From positions 1 through 11,245 of the forward strand of contig JAJYGB010000214.1 of NCBI GenBank assembly GCA_021785235.1: a stretch of 11,245 nt of DNA. The letters are read 5' to 3'. The stretch comes from Bacteroidota bacterium. Its GTDB lineage: Bacteria; Bacteroidota; Kryptoniia; Kryptoniales; JAKASW01. Every line of letters starts with the position of its first letter. Position 1 is the first letter of the stretch. The translations under genes and the position numbers were made by a program. Shown here one piece after another: positions 1 to 6,687 of this stretch. The notes beneath the pieces are model-generated. The model did no database searches, was not told the origin of the DNA, and saw nothing but the letters and a program-made list of their open reading frames with translations.

Positions 1-1162
1 CACTATTCAGCATCGCCGGATCGGTGTCCTTAGGCGGTAACTCCGTGGATTCCGGCTCCGCGGCATGCGGTGGATGCTCCTTGTAAGACACTTTCAGCCT
101 TTTGATCCGATGGCGGGCAACCTCTTCTATTATAAAAATCATTTCACCGTGGGTATATATCTCGCCCTTCTGGGGAATCTTTCCCGCGATCTTCTGCACG
201 AACCCAGCCATGGTGTCGTAATCCTCTTCGCGCGGGATCTCGCATTCGAGAAGTTCGTTGAACCTGTCCACGGTCATGGAACCCGAGAAATGTATGTCTC
301 CGTCTTCGTCCCTGACAAGCTCGGAGAGAGACTCGTCGTATTCGTCCTGTATCTCTCCGACGATTTCTTCGAGCACGTCCTCCAGCGTGACAATGCCCTC
401 CGTTCCCCCGAACTCGTCAACCACGACCGCGAGGTGAACTTTGTTCCTCTGCATCTCGCGGAGCAGCTGGCTGATCTTCTTCGACTCAGGCACATAGTAA
501 GGAGATCTCAATATATCCTGAAGGACAATCGCGCCGCCTCCTTCTGCCATGGGAATGAGGTCCTTCGCGTAAATTATTCCGACGATATTGTCGATAGAGC
601 CGCTGTAGACCGGCATCCTTGAGTAACCTTCCTCGGCAACCCTTCTCAGGACCCGCCGCGGCTCCTCCTCCAGATTAATGGCCACGATGTCGGCGCGCGG
701 TATCATGACTTCACGAACAACCTTATCTTTGAACTTCAGAATGCTTTCGATCAGTTCCTTTTCGAACTCGTCTATCTCACCGGTCTCCGTTATGCGTTCC
801 AGGATATCATCGACGACGCCGGATTTGTCCTTCTCCTTCCCTTCTCCCTTCCAGAGTCCCTCGAGGCTTGAAAATAACGCACTCGCATCGGAAGATGCTG
901 TCAACGCGAATCCGAGGAAAAGGCTCAGGACAAACGACAGCGAGAAAGTCAGTGAAGAGGTAAGCTGTCCTACCGTATTCCCCGCCTCAACGAGTCCTTT
1001 CAGAAAGAATAAGGAAGCGAGGACACTCGAGGCGGTAACGAAGAAAAAGGCCAAAAGCAACACCTTGCGGGAAAGCCCCGACCTTTCAGAGTGGAACATT
1101 AATCCCCATCCCAGTGATGCCGCCGCGAACAGCACCACGGAGAGAACGAGACTCCCGATCAT
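1..1162 (-). CDS. CBS-domain / CorC_HlyC membrane protein (hemolysin C family), 3' end cut by window edge
   Basis: I translated this frame by hand; it is open from the ATG at 1162 to the left edge, giving 387 visible residues and no stop. Residues 1-23, 33-57 and 68-90 are hydrophobic and look like three membrane segments. A charged helical linker (about 105-150) leads into a CBS pair (about 150-272) with REVMIPRAD at 150-158, SRMPVY at 181-186, VVVDEFGGTEGIVTLEDVLE at 246-265 and EEIVGEIQDEYDE at 265-277. A CorC_HlyC domain follows (about 280-360; SGSMTVDRFNELL, MAGFVQ, GEIYTHGEMIFI). Family members are membrane proteins, some tied to Mg2+/Co2+ export or, as GldE, to gliding; the CBS pair is expected to bind adenine nucleotides. 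The exact role here is unknown. The start overlaps the trpD stop as ATGA, so translational coupling is likely. The membrane part is shorter than a usual DUF21 domain and lacks its typical motifs. Confidence 0.88.
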   Translation of the reverse strand, partial: MIGSLVLSVVLFAAASLGWGLMFHSERSGLSRKVLLLAFFFVTASSVLASLFFLKGLVEAGNTVGQLTSSLTFSLSFVLSLFLGFALTASSDASALFSSLEGLWKGEGKEKDKSGVVDDILERITETGEIDEFEKELIESILKFKDKVVREVMIPRADIVAINLEEEPRRVLRRVAEEGYSRMPVYSGSIDNIVGIIYAKDLIPMAEGGGAIVLQDILRSPYYVPESKKISQLLREMQRNKVHLAVVVDEFGGTEGIVTLEDVLEEIVGEIQDEYDESLSELVRDEDGDIHFSGSMTVDRFNELLECEIPREEDYDTMAGFVQKIAGKIPQKGEIYTHGEMIFIIEEVARHRIKRLKVSYKEHPPHAAEPESTELPPKDTDPAMLNS

Positions 1163-2172
1163 GCTCCCGTTATCTCGACGAGAGAGCGAAGTTTGCTTTC
1201 GGCGAGTCCCTTCTCGATTACCTGGCGCGCGCGTCCGATCCCGGCCTTGATATCGCGCTCTATTCCTGCGACATAGATTGCCGCTCCCGCGTTAAGAAGC
1301 ACGGCGTCGTAAAAAGGAGACTGCTGTCCCCTGATGGCCATCATAAAGGCTTCAACGGCCTCTTCCTGGTTTTTAACGACGAGTACTCCGAGTTCGACGC
1401 GTTTGAAACCAAAGCTTTCCGGCTCGATCTCGTACGTGTTAATCTTTCCAAGCTTCAGTTCAGCAACGAATGTCCTTCCGCAAAGTGAAATTTCGTCCAT
1501 CGTCGGCTCACCATGAACTACAAGAGCGGCCTGGCTTCCGAGGTCCCTCAGCACGTGCGCTACCGGCTCCACGATAGACTTGCCGTAAACGCCCATCAGC
1601 TGCCGGTTGGCCCCTGCGGGATTTGTGAGCGGACCGAGGAGATTGAAAAGCGTCCTCACCCCGAGGTCGCGCCTGACAGGCGCGGCGAAACGCATCGATT
1701 TGTGGTGCAAAGGAGCGAATAGAAACGCGATGCCGATCTCGTTAAGGGTATGTTCGGTCTTCCTCAAATCGAGGCCGTCCAGATTTAGTCCGAGTGCTTT
1801 CAGCACATCGGCGCTACCCGACTTGCTCGACACGGCCCTGCCGCCGTGCTTGGCTACCGTCGCCCCGGCTGCAGCAGCCACAAGCGCCGCCGCGGTCGAA
1901 ATGTTGAACGTACTGGCGCTGTCGCCTCCGGTGCCGCAAGTGTCCAGGATTACATCCTTGTCTATCCTGAGTTTCTCCGCCTTCTCGCGCATCGCCATGG
2001 CGCTGCCTACGATCTCGTCGACGGTCTCGCCCTTCATCCTCAGCGCGACCAGGAAACCGGCAATCTGCGATTCCGTTGCCTCGCCGTTCATTATCTCGAG
2101 CATTGTTCTGTAAGCATCGTCGCGCGAGATGTCCTCCCTGGCGACAAGCCTTGCTATTGTTTCGCGGATCAT
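1159..2172 (-). CDS. trpD: Anthranilate phosphoribosyltransferase
   Basis: This 337-residue protein transfers the phosphoribosyl group of PRPP to anthranilate, the second committed step of tryptophan synthesis in the cytoplasm. The family signatures are all visible: the glycine-rich PRPP loop CGTGGDS at 79-85, NIST at 90-93, KHGGRAVSSKSGSAD at 108-122, the HHKSMR segment at 156-161, RTLFNLLGPLTNPA at 173-186 and the metal-binding MDE at 225-227. Length and domain order match standalone bacterial TrpD (small helical N-terminal domain, then the larger alpha/beta domain). The usual KHGN reads KHGG here, a minor change seen in some relatives. The ATG lies 1 nt after the bshC stop and the TGA overlaps the next gene by 4 nt, so it sits in the middle of a tightly packed transcription unit. 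No other trp gene is in the window. Confidence 0.96.
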   Translation of the reverse strand: MIRETIARLVAREDISRDDAYRTMLEIMNGEATESQIAGFLVALRMKGETVDEIVGSAMAMREKAEKLRIDKDVILDTCGTGGDSASTFNISTAAALVAAAAGATVAKHGGRAVSSKSGSADVLKALGLNLDGLDLRKTEHTLNEIGIAFLFAPLHHKSMRFAAPVRRDLGVRTLFNLLGPLTNPAGANRQLMGVYGKSIVEPVAHVLRDLGSQAALVVHGEPTMDEISLCGRTFVAELKLGKINTYEIEPESFGFKRVELGVLVVKNQEEAVEAFMMAIRGQQSPFYDAVLLNAGAAIYVAGIERDIKAGIGRARQVIEKGLAESKLRSLVEITGA

Positions 2173-2173
2173 C

Positions 2174-3799
2174 TCAAATAGTCACCACATTGTGCGATTT
2201 CGCATAACTGGGGAGTTCACGGAACAGAGTCTCCATGAATTCCTCCCCGTATTTATTGTAGAAGTAAGTGAAGTTCAGAACTCTTTCCTGCAGATCGCGG
2301 TTTGGGAAAATCGCCTGTTGAAACTTCTTCGTCTGCTGAAGCACCTGTTCGTTCTTCCGCCGGTAGGCAGCCGTCGTCTTCTCTTCGAGGTGCTGAAGGT
2401 GGTGGAGCATCCTCGAAACCGTGGATTCCACCGAGCCCTGCAGCGTAGGATCGACGCGCGTGATCAGCGGGTCGAGCCGGTCGATCACCTCTTTGACTTC
2501 CGCCGTGATTTTTTCGAATTCGCCCGGAATATTTTCCGGATTCGCCGCCGCAAGCGCCTTCTTCATGACCGTCTCGTAATCTCCGAACGCGTCCGGGACG
2601 GTCAGTCCGTATTTTTCAAGTAACTTGGCGACGCGGCGTTCCAATATCGTCGCGCTTGCCCGCGGGAACAGTGGCGGCATCTCGACACCGAAATGCTGAT
2701 AAACCCCCTTCAACTGGGCAAAGTAAGCTATCTCTCCCGGCCCCGCGACGTACGCGGCTGTGGGAAGGAGGTAATCCTGGCAGACCGGCCTGAGGACTAC
2801 GTTCGGGCTGAACGATTCAGGTTTCGTCTCAATGGTTGTTCTTATCTGTTCAGGCATCAGCTTCCTCTTCGTCCCGCGCAGCGAGAAGCCGCTCCCGATG
2901 GGCTCGAGTCCGCGGCGGTTGCCGTCGTCGAGATAAAACAGGTTTATGACGCGCGGCTTGACCTGGACATGGTACTCTTCTTCGAGTTCCGCGCTCTGCT
3001 TTATGACTTCCTCGCTCGTCCTCGGATAAGACTGGAACTCCTTTTCGAAAACCGGTTTCAACATGCGCTTCGCTTCTACCTCATACGGATCCAGGAGCAA
3101 TATTGTGTTTTTGCCCAGGATTTTGGTGAGCGTGCCCGCGAAAGCGGTCGTGTACGAGGCACCTTCTTTATAGGAGCTCGTCAGCATCTGCATGAGACCC
3201 GGCTTGAAGTCGGTGACGGGAAGAAGCGCGTCTATCTGCTGAAACACCTGCTCCACCGACGCGTCGAACTTGATTTCGCTGAGCGGCTTCAGGTTGTCGA
3301 TTTCGCCGTTTGTGAAGATCGCCTCCACACGCACGACGTCGGAGGACGCGTTAAGCAAATGCACGTGGTTGGACTCTTCAAGATCGTGGTCGTCCCCCTC
3401 GAGCCAGAACACCGGCACAAATTCAAATTCCGGAAATCTCTCCTTCAGCTCCGTCGATAATTTTACCGCGCTTATTGTCTTGAAGAGAGTGTATAGCGGA
3501 CCGCAGAAAAGCCCGACCTGCTGGCCGGTCACAACGCATACCGCGTTTTCCTGACTCAATAATTCCAAGCCGCGTTCGTAATCGGGAGAGCTGTTCAGGC
3601 GGGAATTCTGGGAACGAAGGAGCTCGACAAGCTTCGCGCGCCTGGGATTCATATTCGCCGCGACCTTCGCGAAGTGACTCCGGAGCTCATCGTCGTTCGC
3701 GAAATTCACATTGTAATACTTCCTGACCTTCTCGAAATCATAGACATAATCTGTGTAGAGTTTGGATTGCTGCGGTAGTTGCGTGAAAGGGATTTCCAT
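2174..3799 (-). CDS. bshC: Bacillithiol biosynthesis cysteine-adding enzyme BshC
   Basis: BshC is the putative ligase that adds cysteine to glucosaminyl-malate in the last step of bacillithiol synthesis, giving a cytoplasmic low-molecular-weight thiol. The 541-residue length is typical. Signatures seen are VVTGQQVGLFCGPLYTLFKT at 89-108, FWLEGDDHDLEE at 131-142, and LRPVCQDYLLPTAAYVAGPG at 336-355 followed by EIAYFAQL. The Rossmann-like core is followed by a long helical, coiled-coil-prone region (about 425-495), as in solved BshC. The gene starts 71 nt after aroA and ends 1 nt before trpD. The start has only a weak AG-rich site. No bshA or bshB is in view, so the rest of the pathway must lie elsewhere. 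Family assignment is firm; activity is inferred, and the biochemical role of BshC is supported mainly by genetics in other bacteria. Confidence 0.94.
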   Translation of the reverse strand: MEIPFTQLPQQSKLYTDYVYDFEKVRKYYNVNFANDDELRSHFAKVAANMNPRRAKLVELLRSQNSRLNSSPDYERGLELLSQENAVCVVTGQQVGLFCGPLYTLFKTISAVKLSTELKERFPEFEFVPVFWLEGDDHDLEESNHVHLLNASSDVVRVEAIFTNGEIDNLKPLSEIKFDASVEQVFQQIDALLPVTDFKPGLMQMLTSSYKEGASYTTAFAGTLTKILGKNTILLLDPYEVEAKRMLKPVFEKEFQSYPRTSEEVIKQSAELEEEYHVQVKPRVINLFYLDDGNRRGLEPIGSGFSLRGTKRKLMPEQIRTTIETKPESFSPNVVLRPVCQDYLLPTAAYVAGPGEIAYFAQLKGVYQHFGVEMPPLFPRASATILERRVAKLLEKYGLTVPDAFGDYETVMKKALAAANPENIPGEFEKITAEVKEVIDRLDPLITRVDPTLQGSVESTVSRMLHHLQHLEEKTTAAYRRKNEQVLQQTKKFQQAIFPNRDLQERVLNFTYFYNKYGEEFMETLFRELPSYAKSHNVVTI

Positions 3800-3827
3800 A
3801 TCAGCTCATAAATGTGAATTTTTGTTT

Positions 3828-3851
3828 GCATCCTTCAAAAACGAGGGATGC
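3828..3851 (-). other. Stem-loop in the aroA-bshC gap
   Basis: GCATCC and GGATGC form 6-bp arms. Allowing one C-A mismatch the stem extends by two more pairs (TC/GA) around a GTTTTT loop on the minus strand. It is the only structure in the 71-nt gap. It is not followed by a T-run, so it does not look like an ordinary intrinsic terminator. It could act as a processing or attenuation hairpin between aroA and bshC, or be chance. Confidence 0.3.
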
Positions 3852-3870
3852 GAATCAATTTCAGGCATAG

Positions 3871-5157
3871 TCAGTTCCGCGCCGCGAGTTTGTCGAGAAT
3901 TTCGAAAAACTCCGGGAATGATATCTGTGCCCATTCGGCATTCTTTATCGTCGTTGTCCCTGCCGCGGCGAGTCCGGCAATAGCGAAGGCCATCGCTATC
4001 CGGTGGTCCTTATAGGAATCTAACTCGGCGCCTTTCAGGCTGCCGGTTCCGTTTACGATGAAGCCATCGTCCAACTCCTGGACCTCCGCTCCCATAGCTT
4101 CGAGGTTATCCACCACGGCAACGATCCTGTCGGACTCTTTTCGCCTGAGATCGTGCGCGTCGCGCACTATCGTCTCGCCTTTGGCGAAAGCCGCCATCAC
4201 GCCGATGATGGGTAGCTCGTCTATGAGCCTCGGGATCAGGTTCCCGCCGATCTCCACGCCGTTTAATTCGGAATGCGACACGGTGACGTCTCCGATCGGC
4301 TCCCCTGCGGCCTCGCGGCTGTTCTCAATCTTTATTCTTGCTCCCATCATCACGAGGACGTCAAGGAACCCGGTGCGGGTCGGATTAAGCGTGATGCCCC
4401 GGGCTGTCACGGAAGAGTTGGGAAGTATCGCGCCCGCCGCAAGGAAGAACGCGGCCGACGAGATGTCCCCCGCCACTTCGTAATTCGCGGGTTCTACCTC
4501 GTAATCGGATGATATTGTAGTCTCGAATCCGGACGGCAATTTCACTTTATTCAGTTTAAGCATTCGCTCCGTATGGTCGCGCGACTCAACCGGTTCGACG
4601 ACCGTAGTCTCGCCCTCGGCGAACATTCCGGCGAGGAGGAGAGAAGACTTCACCTGGGCGCTCGCGAGAGGCATTTCATATCTGATACCGCGGAGTTCTG
4701 CCGAAGGAAATATCCTCAGCGGGGCTGTCATTTTTTCAGACGCTACTATCTTCGCGCCCATTTCTGAGAGGGGCTCCACGATTCTCTGCATCGGCCTGCG
4801 GCGGAGGGTTTCATCGCCCGTCACCGTGCTTTCAAACTTCTGTCCCGCGAGTATGCCTGTGAGAAGCCGCATCGTGGTCCCGCTGTTTCCGGCGTCGAGA
4901 ACCGAGTCCGGCTTCGAGTAAGACCGCTTGCCTTCCCCCGACACTTTAACGGTGCCGGCAGAGTGTTCTATCTTCACGCCCAGCCGTACCAGGCAGTTCA
5001 TCGTACTCTTGACATCGCCGCCGGTAGAAAGGCCTCTGATCTCCGACCGGCCCTTCGCGAGCGAAGAAAACAGTAAAGCTCTGTGGGAAATGGACTTATC
5101 GCCGGGAACCATGAACGAACCTCGTATCGCCGACGCGCCTCTCCTCTCGTAATTCAT
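3871..5157 (-). CDS. aroA: 3-phosphoshikimate 1-carboxyvinyltransferase (EPSP synthase)
   Basis: EPSP synthase joins PEP and shikimate 3-phosphate in the sixth step of the shikimate pathway. The 428-residue protein shows the whole set of active-site motifs: PGDKSISHR at 18-26, DAGNSGTTMRLLTG at 88-101, LRRRPM at 118-123, SAQVKSSLLLAG at 166-177, RDHTE at 193-197, LIDELP at 311-316, DLRRKESDR at 336-344 and YKDHRIAM at 382-389. The glycine that matches the classic glyphosate-contact Gly96 of E. coli is kept (Gly93). The ATG at 5157 is preceded by TTGAGG with a 4-nt spacer, a good ribosome site. It appears to be the first gene of the unit aroA-bshC-trpD-CBS protein, with the symmetric AT-rich region at 5162-5243 directly upstream. 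Confidence 0.96.
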   Translation of the reverse strand: MNYERRGASAIRGSFMVPGDKSISHRALLFSSLAKGRSEIRGLSTGGDVKSTMNCLVRLGVKIEHSAGTVKVSGEGKRSYSKPDSVLDAGNSGTTMRLLTGILAGQKFESTVTGDETLRRRPMQRIVEPLSEMGAKIVASEKMTAPLRIFPSAELRGIRYEMPLASAQVKSSLLLAGMFAEGETTVVEPVESRDHTERMLKLNKVKLPSGFETTISSDYEVEPANYEVAGDISSAAFFLAAGAILPNSSVTARGITLNPTRTGFLDVLVMMGARIKIENSREAAGEPIGDVTVSHSELNGVEIGGNLIPRLIDELPIIGVMAAFAKGETIVRDAHDLRRKESDRIVAVVDNLEAMGAEVQELDDGFIVNGTGSLKGAELDSYKDHRIAMAFAIAGLAAAGTTTIKNAEWAQISFPEFFEILDKLAARN

Positions 5158-5161
5158 TCGT

Positions 5162-5243
5162 CCTCAATTTATTTTATAAGTGACGAATGTCAGGCTAAAT
5201 ATATAAATCAAGGACTGACATTTGATTTAATATAAATTTGAGG
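5162..5243. promoter_or_regulatory. Symmetric AT-rich region upstream of aroA, candidate promoter/operator
   Basis: Three nested pairs of inverted blocks share one centre: AATGTCAG (5186-5193) with CTGACATT (5215-5222), TTTATA (5173-5178) with TATAAA (5231-5236), and CCTCAA (5162-5167) with TTGAGG (5238-5243). The inner blocks flank a 21-nt AT-rich core with TATATATT on the minus strand, close to a -10 element. The left outer block is the aroA ribosome site. The inner 8-bp dyad looks like a repressor or activator site. I could not place a convincing -35/-10 pair with normal spacing, so the exact promoter is not assigned. Confidence 0.4.
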
Positions 5244-5309
5244 GGGTGATTTTGCAATAACGGCTGGAAAGGGGGTTCGTGGCGATTCGCGGAGAATCAG
5301 AGGAGCCCC

Positions 5310-5447
5310 GTGAAGACCTCCATGAAAAGAATCGAAGCGCCTTCGCGGGGTGCGCTGCGTAATGTCAAGCCAAGAGACTACGCGGTACGTCGTTCTCTCG
5401 ATTACATCCGCTTCAATCTTCTATTGCCTCAATACCCTGTGCTCTAG
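5310..5447 (+). CDS. Possible small basic protein (45 residues), unconfirmed
   Basis: A GTG-started frame with GAGGAG four nucleotides upstream reads 45 codons to a TAG; an in-frame ATG at 5322 would give 41. The product is very basic (MKRIEAPSRG, RNVKPRDYAVRRSLDYIR) with a hydrophobic end (FNLLLPQYPVL). It is the only plus-strand candidate with a good ribosome site in this gap, and the plus-facing arm of the symmetric element at 5215-5243 lies upstream. Its last 35 nt run antisense to the end of arr. No family is recognised and it may be chance. Confidence 0.18.
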   Translation: MKTSMKRIEAPSRGALRNVKPRDYAVRRSLDYIRFNLLLPQYPVL

Positions 5448-5859
5448 ACTTCGCTACTCCGTCCCTCATCGTCTTGAGTTTTTCCGCTGAGTGTCCCTGC
5501 CAAACAGCAATCTCTCCAACAACCTTAAAAGGATGTTTTGACCGGTAAGACCTCGTTGGATTACCCGGGAATTTTTTGTCAGTCAAATTTGGATCATCCT
5601 CAATTGGACCGGTTGGCTCCACCAGGTAGATCCTTTCACGTCCTTCTCCCAATGCGAGCTCGGCTCCCCAAATGGCAGCGTCCAGGGTGGCAGTCAGATA
5701 AATATATTTCGCTTTCTTCTTCTGTCCGTAGTTTGAGTCAAGACCAATTTCTATAAAGTCACCGATCTTCAGGTCAGCCTTTGTGCCGTGGAAAAACGTT
5801 TGAGAAAAGGGGCTTGGAGCAGATTCATTCGAGTTGTCTTCACTTTTGTTTTGTTTCAT
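5413..5859 (-). CDS. arr: NAD(+)--rifamycin ADP-ribosyltransferase (Arr family)
   Basis: Arr enzymes move ADP-ribose from NAD+ onto the C23 hydroxyl of rifamycins, which stops the drug binding RNA polymerase. The 148-residue protein matches the family along nearly its whole length: FFHGTKADL at 22-30, SNYG at 42-45, KYIYLTATLDAAIWGAELAL at 51-70, GRERIYLVEPTGPIEDDPNL at 73-92, DKKFPGNPTRSYRS at 94-107 and GIEAIED at the end. The triad known in M. smegmatis Arr as His19, Tyr49 and Asp84 maps with a constant offset of five to His24, Tyr54 and Asp89, so the enzyme should be active. Residues 1-20 form a polar, low-complexity extension. No clear Shine-Dalgarno site precedes the ATG. GC is about 46% by eye, well below aroA next door, and intergenic space is loose on both sides, which suggests gain by transfer. 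Confidence 0.92.
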   Translation of the reverse strand: MKQNKSEDNSNESAPSPFSQTFFHGTKADLKIGDFIEIGLDSNYGQKKKAKYIYLTATLDAAIWGAELALGEGRERIYLVEPTGPIEDDPNLTDKKFPGNPTRSYRSKHPFKVVGEIAVWQGHSAEKLKTMRDGVAKSRAQGIEAIED

Positions 5860-5880
5860 TGTCGTATAGTTGTCTGTGAT

Positions 5881-6012
5881 AGTTTTTTCATGTATGGCGG
5901 GTTGTTAGAGTGACCACCGGCCTTTACGGGAAGCACAGCGTGCAGCGCATCCTTAGATGGGGTTTCATAATTGGAGCGGCGTGGCGCCGGCTGTTAGCGG
6001 CAGTGCCTATTT
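5881..6012. other. GC-rich gap between DUF302 gene and arr, with repeated TGTTAG cores
   Basis: This gap is GC-richer than the two genes it separates. On the plus strand TGTTAG occurs at 5903-5908 and again at 5992-5997, each in a GC-rich setting (GGCGGGT before the first; GCGCCGGC before and CGGC after the second). GCACAGCGTGC at about 5932-5942 is a small hairpin. The layout recalls the spacers of integron cassettes, which carry GTTRRRY core sites, but the seventh base does not fit well and no paired RYYYAAC core is seen, so a true attC site is not claimed. Confidence 0.25.
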
Positions 6013-6408
6013 TCATTTTATCGTGGATTCATTCGTTACTAATCTCATTCCGTCTGTAATGGCACGTAAAACCGAATCGCTGTTTTCGCCGAGATTATGT
6101 CGCTCTTTGAGCCATTGACCGTCATTATATGTTAACCACACTTTTCCTCCTTCATCTTGCCAAGCCAAGGCTTTCACAGGTAGATCAATTCCTGAGGTTT
6201 GTTTGTCCTGCATTAAGGCTGTTCCCACCTTCGGATTTCCAAAAAGTATTAACTCGGTGGGTCTCAATTGCAGGCCTTGTGCCGCAGCATTTTCTGCGTG
6301 GTTAATTCGCGCGAACAGTGTCAGGCCTCTTGATGTAACAGCCGCAACAAGTCTGTCTATGGTTTCAGCGACAGAGTAACTACTGGCGATTGTCACTAAT
6401 CCGTTCAT
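6013..6408 (-). CDS. DUF302 domain-containing protein
   Basis: The 131-residue protein is a single DUF302 domain. The visible signatures are YSVAETIDRL at 11-20, a GLTLFARINHA stretch at 28-38, LRPTELILFGNPKVGTALMQ at 48-67, and GIDLPVKALAWQDEGGKVWL at 73-92 followed by TYND. There is no signal peptide or membrane segment, so it should be cytoplasmic. The molecular function of the family is not established; the fold is related to TT1751-type proteins. The ATG is preceded by AAGGA with about 8-9 nt spacing, a good ribosome site. GC is about 47% by eye, close to arr and below the flanking genes, so both were probably gained together or live in the same accessory pocket. It has its own gaps of 279 nt upstream and 153 nt downstream, so it is probably transcribed on its own or with arr. 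Confidence 0.85.
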   Translation of the reverse strand: MNGLVTIASSYSVAETIDRLVAAVTSRGLTLFARINHAENAAAQGLQLRPTELILFGNPKVGTALMQDKQTSGIDLPVKALAWQDEGGKVWLTYNDGQWLKERHNLGENSDSVLRAITDGMRLVTNESTIK

Positions 6409-6687
6409 TATTATTTTCCTTAAGTAGACTGAGAAGCAACACCATTAACCGCTGTAATTACGGAGTACGCCGTTACTCACAAATCGCAATGGCTCCGGTG
6501 TATCTCGATAACTTCCCTCCTGCCGTCGTCTGGAGTTTCACGAAATTATCGTGCCCTCATTCCAAGTGCAAACAGACGGCTAGCGGCGCCATTGTCCTTC
6601 AGAAATTTTCCCGTTCTCTGGGCGCGGCCTTTTCAGAGTTTACGACTCCGCAGCCAGTCGACCCTGACAAGGTCGGAGACAAATCCG
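6409..6687. other. Intergenic stretch without a supportable gene
   Basis: This 279-nt stretch lies between the M28 peptidase stop and the DUF302 start. Only very short open frames occur on either strand. It holds an imperfect dyad at 6454-6476 (GTAATTACGG / CCGTTAC around GTAC), about 46 nt before the DUF302 start, and a 5-bp stem CGACC / GGTCG about 25 nt after the peptidase stop. Neither carries a T-run. I see no convincing promoter pair and no recognisable gene remnant. Confidence 0.5.

Noticed and set aside
65..1250. Long plus-strand open frames (65-622 and 678-1250)
   Set aside because: They run antisense to the hand-translated CBS/CorC_HlyC gene and give no recognisable protein.
1334..4767. 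Many plus-strand open frames opposite trpD, bshC and aroA
   Set aside because: All are antisense to genes with full sets of family motifs, arginine- and serine-rich in a way typical of shadow frames in GC-rich DNA.
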